DNA of 64,000 nt, taken from the NCBI GenBank assembly GCA_902826455.1, contig CADEEV010000015.1, forward strand, positions 32,594-96,593, read 5' to 3'. Shown piece by piece: positions 25,310 through 32,640 of this stretch (its first letter is position 1; every line of letters starts with the position of its first letter). Origin of the DNA: an uncultured Acidobacteriota bacterium. Its GTDB lineage: Bacteria > Acidobacteriota > Vicinamibacteria > Fen-336. A program made the translations under genes and the position numbers. Under the pieces are notes generated by a model. That model made no database searches and had not been told where the DNA came from. It worked only from the letters and a program-made list of their open reading frames with translations.

Positions 25310-25869
25310 CGGCTTCCCTCCTCGGCTTCCGGCATCAGTGCGGCCCGCAGGCTGACTCGAGCGCGATGCAGGCGTGACTTGACCGCTCCGATCTCGATGT
25401 CGACGATCCGCGCCACCTCGGCGAGCGACAGCTCCTCGTACTCGACGAGGACGACGACCTCGCGCTGGAGGGGCGGCAGGGCCAGGACGGCGTCCCGGAT
25501 GCGCCGAGCGTCCTCGTCCTCGATCAGGACCTGCAGTGCCCGCGCTGGGCCGCCCGCGTCCGGCAAGTCGGACCACGCCTCCCGCCCACCCTGCAGCGTT
25601 CGCTTCAGCGCCTGGTTCCTGGCGGCTGCACACAGGTAGGTGCGCAACGAGGCGCGAGCGGGATCGAAGGCCTGCGGGTGGCGGAGCAGCGAGAGGAAAC
25701 AGTCGTGAACGACGTCCTCGGCGGCGTCGATCGACCCGAGCATCCGGCAGGCGAAGCGGAAGAGCACGTCGCGATGCCGCTCGTAGAGGACGACGAAGGC
25801 ATCCTCTTCACCCTGGGCCGCTCGTGCGAGCAAGGCTCGATCGCTCGGATCCTCGGCTGAGTCCTTCAT
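25306..25869 (-). CDS. ECF-type RNA polymerase sigma factor
   Basis: 187 residues. Region 2: DAFVVLYERHRDVLFRFACRMLGS and AEDVVHDCFLSLLRHPQAFDP (-10 recognition). Region 4: LALPPLQREVVVLVEYEELSLAEVARIV and GAVKSRLHRARVSLR (helix-turn-helix, -35 recognition). It would direct RNA polymerase to its own regulon, held in check by the membrane protein encoded next. Trigger unknown. Confidence 0.94.
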   Translation of the reverse strand: MKDSAEDPSDRALLARAAQGEEDAFVVLYERHRDVLFRFACRMLGSIDAAEDVVHDCFLSLLRHPQAFDPARASLRTYLCAAARNQALKRTLQGGREAWSDLPDAGGPARALQVLIEDEDARRIRDAVLALPPLQREVVVLVEYEELSLAEVARIVDIEIGAVKSRLHRARVSLRAALMPEAEEGSR

Positions 25870-25933
25870 CGGCTTCGGATGTTGTTACGCGGAGACGGCG
25901 AAAGGATACGGCTTGGCCCTAGCAGCGATGGAA

Positions 25934-26467
25934 CTAATCGCTGAGGCCCAGGGCCCGGCCTTTTCCGGACGGTCCCCCAGCGGAGCTGTCGGCCCCGAGT
26001 ACCTCGCTGAGCTGGCTCACGAACAACCTGAGGCCGGCGAAAGCCTTCCAGGTCTGAAGCTCGCTGACAAAGCAGGCCGTCAACAAGAAGGCGACTACTC
26101 CCACATTGGCCCTCGTGTGAACGACGGCCAGAACAACGAGTCCGATCCAAACGAGGTCCAAGGGCAAGGACAGGACCGGGGCACGAATGTCGATCCGAAC
26201 TGTTCGTGTGTCAGCACGCTGCGCACACGTGCCGTAGAGGCGGAAGAAGACTCGTCCCCATCCGAAGTCGATTCGAAATCCTTCGTCGTCAACCCTCCGC
26301 AGGATTGCCTTGCCTGGCACTCCGGCGAGTAGGAACTGTGCGGCAGGGTTTGCTGATCCGATCCCTTCCTGCAGTTGGGTCGCGACCTCGACGCAAGACA
26401 ACGGCGTCTGCCACTCGACTGCCTGGCCGACTAGCAGTAGTCGCCACAGTGAGAGTTCCGCTGTCAT
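25934..26467 (-). CDS. Hypothetical membrane protein, lower GC than neighbours
   Basis: 177 residues, no family recognised. A soluble N-terminal half (IGSANPAAQFLLAGVPGKAIL, then FRIDFGWGRVFFRLYG) is followed by two hydrophobic segments (LSLPLDLVWIGLVVLAVV and VGVVAFLLTACFVS). The N-terminal part looks like a small beta domain. Base composition is visibly lower in GC (about 58% in the stretch 26101-26160) than flanking genes. It could be a recently acquired gene. It lies between the hfq-like and sigma factor genes in the same direction. Confidence 0.5.
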   Translation of the reverse strand: MTAELSLWRLLLVGQAVEWQTPLSCVEVATQLQEGIGSANPAAQFLLAGVPGKAILRRVDDEGFRIDFGWGRVFFRLYGTCAQRADTRTVRIDIRAPVLSLPLDLVWIGLVVLAVVHTRANVGVVAFLLTACFVSELQTWKAFAGLRLFVSQLSEVLGADSSAGGPSGKGRALGLSD

Positions 26468-26515
26468 CGAGCGACGCTCCGTCCAAGGACCAGGAGCCTC
26501 TTGCGAGACCGGCGC

Positions 26516-26830
26516 CTAGTCGCTGTCGCCGCTCCCGTCCTCGTTCTCTTTCCACATGTACTTGATGTTGTGCTTGAGAAGGAGGATGTTCGGCGCGTCC
26601 GTGCGGTGGACCTTGAGGGCGTGCTTGTCGTACCACTCGATGACACCGCGCAGCTCCTCGCCGTCCTTGAGGAGGATGACCATGCGCGTCTTGTTCGACA
26701 TCTGCTTCGAGTAGTAGAAGCTCTCGGCGCTCGTCTGCTCCGGCGGCACGGGCTTCCGCGCGCGGAACTTCGGCGACGTGGTCATGTGCTCCTTGATCTC
26801 GGAGAGATCGGGCCGGATCAGCTTTCGCAT
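26516..26830 (-). CDS. hfq: Hfq-like RNA chaperone
   Basis: 104 residues. Sm-fold core at about 40-92: SFYYSKQMSNKTRMVILLKDGEELRGVIEWYDKHALKV (Sm1, split here for reading) and the Sm2 motif LLLKHNIKYMW, where canonical Hfq has YKHAI. An N-terminal extension of about 38 basic residues precedes the core and a short acidic tail (NEDGSGDSD) follows. Hfq hexamers pair small RNAs with mRNAs. A divergent Hfq is the best call; another Sm-like protein is possible. Confidence 0.8.
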   Translation of the reverse strand: MRKLIRPDLSEIKEHMTTSPKFRARKPVPPEQTSAESFYYSKQMSNKTRMVILLKDGEELRGVIEWYDKHALKVHRTDAPNILLLKHNIKYMWKENEDGSGDSD

Positions 26831-26842
26831 GGCGCTGCTAGC

Positions 26843-26848
26843 GTTCTA
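26843..26848 (-). promoter_or_regulatory. -10-like box TAGAAC before hfq
   Basis: TAGAAC on the minus strand overlaps the holB stop and ends 12 bases before the hfq ATG at 26830. Could give hfq a short-leader transcript besides readthrough from holB. Confidence 0.3.
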
Positions 26849-27937
26849 GCACGCGACCGCGTCCATCAGCAAATCGAAGGCGAGCAGGGCGTTCGCGTTG
26901 CCCGCGAGGGCCCGGGAGGTCTCGGACACCGCCTCGGCGACCGCTACGGCCCGCTCCCCCAGGCGCGTGCCGCCCAGGCGGGCGAGGCGGGCGCCCTCGT
27001 CGGCGTTCAGGATGCGCGCCGGGTCAGCCCCTTGCCTCAGCGCGGCGACGTCGCGCAGCAGCGAGCGCAGGGCTTTCAGGGCGAGCGCCTTCTCGTCGTC
27101 GTCGGCGTCCTTGAGGGCGTCCGCCGTCTCCATCCGTTGCAGCACCGGCAGGCCGCCCGAGGCGGCCTCGAGCAGGGCGAGCATCGTCTCGCGCCAGCGC
27201 CCCCACTCGCCCGACTGGAACTCGAGGGCGCTGCGCAGGCTGCCGTCGGCCATGGCCGCCTGGACGTGGGCCAGGGCCGGATCGACGCCGGCCTTCTCGA
27301 CGAGCTCGCGCTCGATCAGCGCGGCGCCCAGGGGCCCGAAGCGGAACTGCTGGCAGCGCGAGCGGATCGTCCGGAGCAGGCCCTGCGGCGACTGGGTGAC
27401 CAGGACGAAATGGGTGTGGGCGGGTGGCTCCTCGAGGCTCTTGAGCAGCGTGTTGCCCGCCGCGTCCGTGATCGTGTGGGCCTCGTCGAGCACGTAGACG
27501 CGGCGCTGGGCCTCGAAAGGCGCCGAGCGCACGCCCTGGACGATCTCGCGCACCTGGTTCACGAGCACGCCCTGCGGCCGGAGCGTGCCGTCCTCGCGCC
27601 GCCGCCACGGCTGCTCGACGAGGATGAGGTCGGGGTGCAGGCGGAAGTTGAAGCGGAGCGCGTCGTCTTCCTTCTTGTTGTCCTCGGTGGCCGCCTCGCG
27701 CGCCGCCGGCAGGCCGTCGAGGGCCTTGCGGGTGCGGCGGCAGAACGAGCACTCCTCGCACGGCCCGCTCCGGGGCCGCTCGCAGAGCAGGGCGCGGCCG
27801 AGGGCCAGGGCGAGGGCCTTCTTGCCGACGCCCTCGGAGCCCGCGAACAGCATCGCGTGGGGCACCCGGCCGCTGTCGAGGGCGCGGCCCAGCAGCCCGC
27901 GGATGCGCTCGTGGCCGAGGACGCTATCGAACGCCAT
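26846..27937 (-). CDS. holB: DNA polymerase III delta' subunit
   Basis: 363 residues, clamp-loader subunit. Walker A-like FAGSEGVGKKALALALG (about 32-48) and a zinc module Cys52, Cys60, Cys63, Cys66 (PCEECSFC). It has RRVYVLDEAHTITDAAGNTLLKSLEEPP, and the SRC motif LLRTIRSRCQQFRF. The C-terminal third is the collar domain. It overlaps the tmk 3' end by 14 bases, the common bacterial tmk-holB order. Confidence 0.95.
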   Translation of the reverse strand: MAFDSVLGHERIRGLLGRALDSGRVPHAMLFAGSEGVGKKALALALGRALLCERPRSGPCEECSFCRRTRKALDGLPAAREAATEDNKKEDDALRFNFRLHPDLILVEQPWRRREDGTLRPQGVLVNQVREIVQGVRSAPFEAQRRVYVLDEAHTITDAAGNTLLKSLEEPPAHTHFVLVTQSPQGLLRTIRSRCQQFRFGPLGAALIERELVEKAGVDPALAHVQAAMADGSLRSALEFQSGEWGRWRETMLALLEAASGGLPVLQRMETADALKDADDDEKALALKALRSLLRDVAALRQGADPARILNADEGARLARLGGTRLGERAVAVAEAVSETSRALAGNANALLAFDLLMDAVAC

Positions 27938-28556
27938 GGGGCCTCGCCGGCATCAGGCCGCGGCGCTCCGCCTCGGCCACGATGTGCTCGTGGATGTGGG
28001 GCGACGGCAGCGTGCCGTCGATGATCTGCCAGCGCCCGGGGTCCTCGGCGGCGAGCCGTCGGTAGCCCGCCGCCACGCGCTCGTGGAACTCGCGCACCTC
28101 GGACTCAAGCCGATCGTGGGCCCCGCGCTTGCCCACGCGCGCGAGACCGGTCTCCACCGGCACCTCGAGCAGCACGATCAGGTCGGGCGTGAGCCCGCCC
28201 GTGGCGACCCGGCCCAGGCTGCGGATCGTCTCCGCGGGGATGCCGCGGCCGTAGCCTTGGTAGGCGAACGTGGTCTCGAGGTAGCGGTCGGAGACGACGG
28301 TCCGTCCTTCGGCGAGGGCCGGCCGCAGCAGGCTCTCCACGTGCTGCGCGCGATCGGCCAGGTACAGCAGCAGCTCGGTCGTCGAGGTCATCGCGTGGTG
28401 GCGGCGGTCGAGCAGGATGCTGCGGATCGCGACGCCCAGCGGGGTGCCTCCGGGCTCCTGGGTCAGCAACAGGCGATCGCCGTAGGCCTCCTGGAGGAGG
28501 CGCATCTGCGTGCTCTTCCCGCTGCCCTCGATGCCTTCGAGCGTGATGAACGGCAT
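27924..28556 (-). CDS. tmk: Thymidylate kinase
   Basis: 210 residues. Converts dTMP to dTDP. P-loop LEGIEGSGKSTQ (about 6-17), the TQEPGGTPLG segment, LLYLADRAQHVE, the DRY motif VVSDRYLETTFAYQGYG and a lid region around RVGKRGAHDRLE. The ATG at 28556 follows a TAGAAT box by 10 bases. Confidence 0.96.
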   Translation of the reverse strand: MPFITLEGIEGSGKSTQMRLLQEAYGDRLLLTQEPGGTPLGVAIRSILLDRRHHAMTSTTELLLYLADRAQHVESLLRPALAEGRTVVSDRYLETTFAYQGYGRGIPAETIRSLGRVATGGLTPDLIVLLEVPVETGLARVGKRGAHDRLESEVREFHERVAAGYRRLAAEDPGRWQIIDGTLPSPHIHEHIVAEAERRGLMPARPHGVR

Positions 28557-28566
28557 GTGGCCGGGG

Positions 28567-28588
28567 ATTCTATCAGCCGCGCTAGAAT
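28567..28588. promoter_or_regulatory. Divergent TAGAAT -10 boxes between tmk and the Cys-cluster gene
   Basis: Minus strand TAGAAT (28572-28567) lies 10 bases before the tmk ATG; plus strand TAGAAT (28583-28588) lies 8 bases before the ATG at 28597. Both transcripts would be leaderless or nearly so. The symmetry argues against chance. Confidence 0.55.
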
Positions 28589-28596
28589 CCGAGGCG

Positions 28597-29115
28597 ATGC
28601 GCGACGGTGTGCTGCTGCGTGCCGTGAAGGCCGTCGCCCTCCTCACCTTCCGCGTCGACCTCGGCGTCCATCGCCTGCGCCAGCGGCTGCGCCGCGAGCA
28701 CGTCTACGTGCTGGGCGGCGACTGCCGGCGCTGCGCCCGCTGCTGCGAGGCCCCGGCCCTGCGGGCCGGCCCCTGGATCGCGCGCCTGCCGCCCGCCCGG
28801 CGGCTGTTCCTGTGGTGGCAGGAGCGCGTGAACGGCTGGTCGCTCACGGGCGAGGACAAGGCGCAGCACGTGTTCGTGTTCCGCTGCAGCCACTTCGATC
28901 CCGCGACGCGCCTGTGCGACAGCTACGAGTCGCGCCCCGGCCCCTGCCGCGACTATCCGCGGCTCGTCCTCGAGCAGGCGCGGCCCGAGCTGCTCCCGGG
29001 CTGCGGCTACCGGCCCGTCTCGCCGCGCGCGATTCCGCTGCGCCGCGAGCTCGAGGCGCGCGGCCTGCCGCCCGAGGTGCTGGCGCGCCTCGTCAAGGAG
29101 CTGTATCTCGAGTAG
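28597..29115 (+). CDS. YkgJ-like cysteine-cluster protein
   Basis: 172 residues. An N-terminal CxxCxxCC cluster (Cys43, 46, 49, 50 in GGDCRRCARCCEAP) and further Cys in FRCSHFDPATRLCDSYESRPGPC and LLPGCGY form the zinc/iron-binding cluster of the YkgJ (CxxCxxCC) family. The SYESRPGPCRDYP segment is the most typical part. Biological role is unknown; some members are linked to metal-centre assembly or flagellar modification. Monocistronic. Confidence 0.85.
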   Translation: MRDGVLLRAVKAVALLTFRVDLGVHRLRQRLRREHVYVLGGDCRRCARCCEAPALRAGPWIARLPPARRLFLWWQERVNGWSLTGEDKAQHVFVFRCSHFDPATRLCDSYESRPGPCRDYPRLVLEQARPELLPGCGYRPVSPRAIPLRRELEARGLPPEVLARLVKELYLE

Positions 29116-29123
29116 GGACGGGA

Positions 29124-30203
29124 CTAGGAGAGGACGGCGCCGCGCGCGGGATGCAGGCGCGAGGCGTAGGCGCGGACGCAGCGGCTGAGCGCCGCGGCGA
29201 TGAGCGCCGTGGGCTGCGCCTTGTCGGCGAACACCGCGATGCCTTCCTGGGCCTCGGCCACGATCGCCACCAGGATCGCGACGCGGGCGGTCGAGACCTC
29301 GAGGAGCTCCACCTCGTCGGCATCCTCGGTCGACACCAGGTCGCGCAGGTACATCGTCACCGACGGCACCTTCTCGGCCAGGAGACCCACGCGAATAGCC
29401 GACGTGCCCCGGCCCTTGCGGGCCAGGATCGAGCCGGTCAGCAGGTCGAAGATGAAGGCCTGGATGAGCGCGGGCACCTGGAGCGAGAGCTCCTCCAGCA
29501 CCTGCGTGCGCAGGCCCGCCTCCTCGGCGGCGATCTGATCGGTCGGCGGCGGCGTGATGTCGTCGCGGCGCTCGAGGCGGCTGCGCACCGAGGTCTGCAC
29601 CTCGTGCCGCGTCTTCCACACGTCGCGGGAGAACTCCGAGAGGAACAGGTGGCCGACTTCCTTCTCGATGGCGGAGTCGAGCTTCTGGCGGGCCTCGCCC
29701 TTCTCGAAGGTCAGGCCGCCCGACGTCTCCCAGTAGGTGTTCGAGACGCGGCCGCGCACGAACAGCACCATGGCCGAGCCCGCGTCGGTCTGGATCTCGA
29801 GGGTCCCGGTGTGCTCCGACTTCTCCATGCGCCGCAGGAGCTCCACGAGGTCCGACTTGCTGCCCAGGGTCTCCTTGAGCTTCTGGCGGTTCGTGATCCC
29901 CCGCAGCAGGTGCGCCATGTCGAGGGGCAGCTCGTAGACCGAGATGACGCCCTCGTCGCCGGTGACCTGGGCGCGCAGCCGGTCGAGGGCGGCCTGTCCG
30001 TGGTAGGCGACGGCCCCCTCGCGATACAGGGCGTTCACCTCGCCGCCGAGGTAGTAGAAGATCATGCCGACCGAGGTCGGGAACTTGACCTCGGCGAACC
30101 CGGTGAGGCCCACCTGCTGACAGGAACGGAAGAGATCGTCCAGGGAGATGCGCTGGGTGGCGAGGTCCCAGTGGTGCAGAAGCTTGCTGCCGGGGAATTT
30201 CAT
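29124..30203 (-). CDS. DUF4388/PATAN-like regulatory protein
   Basis: 359 residues. The N-terminal half (about 1-100, with VGLTGFAEVKFPTSVGMIFYYLGGEVNALY) and the middle (LRRMEKSEHTGTLEIQ, then GSAMVLFVRGRV) look like DUF4388-type modules, which in Myxococcota and Acidobacteriota occur in signalling and motility proteins. The C-terminal part is helical, then an alpha/beta end domain with VAILVAIVAEAQEGIAV. A TAGAAT box on the minus strand at 30238-30233 lies inside the divergent gene's first codons. Family assignment is by pattern only. Confidence 0.6.
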   Translation of the reverse strand: MKFPGSKLLHHWDLATQRISLDDLFRSCQQVGLTGFAEVKFPTSVGMIFYYLGGEVNALYREGAVAYHGQAALDRLRAQVTGDEGVISVYELPLDMAHLLRGITNRQKLKETLGSKSDLVELLRRMEKSEHTGTLEIQTDAGSAMVLFVRGRVSNTYWETSGGLTFEKGEARQKLDSAIEKEVGHLFLSEFSRDVWKTRHEVQTSVRSRLERRDDITPPPTDQIAAEEAGLRTQVLEELSLQVPALIQAFIFDLLTGSILARKGRGTSAIRVGLLAEKVPSVTMYLRDLVSTEDADEVELLEVSTARVAILVAIVAEAQEGIAVFADKAQPTALIAAALSRCVRAYASRLHPARGAVLS

Positions 30204-30219
30204 TCTTGCAGGGAGTCTC

Positions 30220-31164
30220 GTGAGCCGCGCTGATTCTACGGCCGCCACGAGGCCCCCACAAGCCGAGGCGTCCCGGCGCGTGCTGCTCACCGGAGCCTCC
30301 GGCGTCCTCGGCGGCACGCTCGCGGCACGGCTCGCCGGACGCTTCGAGCTCGTCGCCGGACGGCACTCGGCCCCGACGACCCACGGCGCCGCGGTCGCCC
30401 TCGACCTTTCGTCCAGGGATTCGGTCGAGGCCGCGTTCGAGGCGGCGCGACCCGGGGCGGTCGTCCACTCCGCGGCCCTGGCCGACGTGGACTACTGCCA
30501 GCGGCATCCCGAGGAGGCGCAGCGCGTCAACGTCGGCGGAACCGAGGCCGTGGCGGCGGCGGCGGCCCGGCGCGGCCTGCCCCTCGTGACGCTGTCGACC
30601 GACACGGTGTTCGACGGCACGCGCGCCGGCCTCGCGGAAGACGCCCTCCCGAGGCCGCTGCAGGTCTACGGACGGACGAAGCTCGCGGCCGAGCAGGCGG
30701 CGCTCGCGCTCTGTCCCGGCGCCTGCGTGCTCCGGGTCTGCCTCGTGATCGGGCGCGGCCACGGTGGCCGGGGCACGGCCACGGAAGCGATCGCCTGGGC
30801 CCTGCGGGCCGGACGACGCGTGCGGCTGTTCACGGACCAGTACCGCACCCCGATCGACGCCGACTCCGTCGCGGACGCCGTCATCCTCGCCCTCGACCGG
30901 AACGGCCACGGCCTCTACCACCTGGGCGGCCCGGAGCGGGTCTCGCGCCACGCGCTGGGACAACGCGTCGCGAGCGTGCTCGGCCTCTCCCCCGCCGGCA
31001 TCGAGCCCGCAGCCTACGCGGACGCTCCGGGCGACGGACCTCGACCGGCCGACGTGTCCCTCGACAGCGGCCGCGCCCGCGCGGAGCTCGGCTGGACGCC
31101 GCGCGGCCTCGATGCGGCGATCCTGCTGGGGCGTGCGGCGCCGGATATACTTCCGCCGCGCTGA
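30220..31164 (+). CDS. RmlD-like sugar-nucleotide reductase (extended SDR)
   Basis: 314 residues. Rossmann start RRVLLTGASGVLGGTLAARL, ALADVDYCQRHPEEAQRVNVGG, LSTDTVFDGTRAG, and the catalytic YGRTKLAAEQ (Tyr-x3-Lys). LFTDQYRTPIDADSVADAVI is the RmlD-type substrate region. RmlD makes dTDP-L-rhamnose, but no rmlABC are nearby, so the substrate is open. I chose the GTG at 30220 (AGGGAG 4 bases upstream); it is separated by 16 bases from the divergent DUF4388 gene. It starts an operon with the propeller and AAA genes. Confidence 0.85.
   Translation: MSRADSTAATRPPQAEASRRVLLTGASGVLGGTLAARLAGRFELVAGRHSAPTTHGAAVALDLSSRDSVEAAFEAARPGAVVHSAALADVDYCQRHPEEAQRVNVGGTEAVAAAAARRGLPLVTLSTDTVFDGTRAGLAEDALPRPLQVYGRTKLAAEQAALALCPGACVLRVCLVIGRGHGGRGTATEAIAWALRAGRRVRLFTDQYRTPIDADSVADAVILALDRNGHGLYHLGGPERVSRHALGQRVASVLGLSPAGIEPAAYADAPGDGPRPADVSLDSGRARAELGWTPRGLDAAILLGRAAPDILPPR
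30233..30238 (-). promoter_or_regulatory. TAGAAT -10 box for the DUF4388 gene
   Basis: Minus-strand TAGAAT 29 bases upstream of the ATG at 30203, within the start of the divergent reductase gene. Gives a leader of about 20 bases. Confidence 0.4.
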
Positions 31165-31167
31165 GCC

Positions 31168-32640
31168 ATGGCGACACTCGAGGATCATCTTCGCCGGGTC
31201 ACGCGCAACGCCACGACGCCTCTGCCCGAGGCGGACGTCCTGACCCTGGGCCTGGGTCTCGCGCGCGAGCTGGCGCGCGCCCACGGCGAGACGCCGCCGC
31301 GGCACCCCGACGTCGAGCCCGAGAGCATCGCGCTCGAGGGAAGCGAGCCGCGGCTGGCGGGCGGCGACGCGTCCGGGAGCGTCGCCGAGGACCTGTTCCA
31401 GCTGGGATGCCTGCTGCACGCCGTCGCGACGGCGACCGCGCCCGACGTCTCGTGGCGCCTCGACGGGCCGCCCGCGGAGGCCGGCGGCCTGCAGCGCCGC
31501 AGCCTCGTCGACGGGCTCGCCTCGCCGCGGCGCGAGCGCCGTTTCCCGAGCGCGGCGGCCGCCGTCCTCGCCTTCGAGCGGGCACTCGCCGCCGACGCCG
31601 GAGCGGCCCACCCCTGGCCCCTGTTCCGGGGGGACTCCGCACGCCGCGGCGCCGCGGGCGGCGCCACGGGCGGCGGCCTCGAGCCGGCCTGGGAAGCCGG
31701 CGTCGGCGCGGTCGTCGCCTCGCCGGTGCTGACCGCCTCGCTCGTCCTCGCGGCGACGACCGACGGCCGTCTGCTCTTCGTCGAGCGCGCCTCGGGCCGG
31801 ATCGTCCACGAGCTGCGGCTCGGCTCGGCGGTCGAGTCGTCGCCGGCGCTCCACGACGGCGAGCTGCACGTCGGCACGGACGACGGCGAGTGGATCGCCG
31901 TGGACGTCGCGCGCGGCGAGATCGTGCGGCGCCTGCGGCTGGGCCAGGTCGTCCGTTCGTCGCCGCTGCCGCTGCCCGAGCGCGTGGTCGTGGGCACGGT
32001 CGAGCCCCGCGGCGCCGGAAGCCTCGCGGCCGTCGAGCGCGCCACGGGCCGGCTCGCCTGGAAGCTCAAGCTCAAGCCGGTGTTCTCGTCGCCGGCCCTC
32101 GCGGGCCCGCGCGTGCTGGTCGGGAGCGACGACGGCTCGCTCCACGCGGTCGATCTCGCGAAGGGCACGCTCACCTGGTCCCATGCTCTCGGCTCCAAGG
32201 TGCGGGCGACGCCCGCGGTCGCGGAGGCCGTGGCCGTGGTCGGCGATTTCGCCGGGCGCCTCGTGGCCGTGAGCCTCGACACCGGCGAGCGGGCCTGGAC
32301 CGCCGAGCTCGGCGCGGCGCTCTATTCGTCTCCGGCCCTCGCCGCCGGCCTCGCGGTCGTGGGCGCGAACGACGGCCGCATCCACGGCGTCGACGTGGCG
32401 ACGGGTGCCGTGCGCTTCGTCGCGGAGACGCGGGGGCCGGTCGTCGGCTCCCCGGTCGCCAGCGGCGCGCTGTTCCTCGTGGGCTCCACCGACGGCGATC
32501 TCTACGAGATCGACGCGACGGGAGCCGTCCGGAGCCGCACCACCCTGGCCGCCGGCGGGATCGCGTCCTCCCCGGCGCTGGACGGCGACCTTCTCGTGGT
32601 GGGCAGCGCGCGTGGCCTCCACGCCCTGAGCCGCGCATGA
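31168..32640 (+). CDS. PQQ-like beta-propeller protein with relic protein-kinase domain
   Basis: 490 residues, no signal peptide. Residues about 20-140 resemble the C-lobe of a Ser/Thr kinase without its catalytic motifs: a RELARAHGE helix, HPDVEPESIALEGSEPRLAG where HRDxxPxN and DFG would lie, then EDLFQLGCLLHAVATAT (kinase helix F-like). From about 150 to the end is a PQQ/quinoprotein-type propeller with seven or so repeats built on WxxxxG/SSPAL motifs (VVASPVL, VESSPALHDGELHVGTDDG, ATPAVAEAVAVVGD, YSSPALAAGLAVVGANDG). Likely cytoplasmic scaffold or ligand sensor. Overlaps the AAA gene by ATGA. Confidence 0.8.
   Translation: MATLEDHLRRVTRNATTPLPEADVLTLGLGLARELARAHGETPPRHPDVEPESIALEGSEPRLAGGDASGSVAEDLFQLGCLLHAVATATAPDVSWRLDGPPAEAGGLQRRSLVDGLASPRRERRFPSAAAAVLAFERALAADAGAAHPWPLFRGDSARRGAAGGATGGGLEPAWEAGVGAVVASPVLTASLVLAATTDGRLLFVERASGRIVHELRLGSAVESSPALHDGELHVGTDDGEWIAVDVARGEIVRRLRLGQVVRSSPLPLPERVVVGTVEPRGAGSLAAVERATGRLAWKLKLKPVFSSPALAGPRVLVGSDDGSLHAVDLAKGTLTWSHALGSKVRATPAVAEAVAVVGDFAGRLVAVSLDTGERAWTAELGAALYSSPALAAGLAVVGANDGRIHGVDVATGAVRFVAETRGPVVGSPVASGALFLVGSTDGDLYEIDATGAVRSRTTLAAGGIASSPALDGDLLVVGSARGLHALSRA

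Noticed and set aside
28582..32622. 1346-codon minus-strand frame
   Set aside because: Antisense shadow across several genes with convincing families; low-complexity translation.
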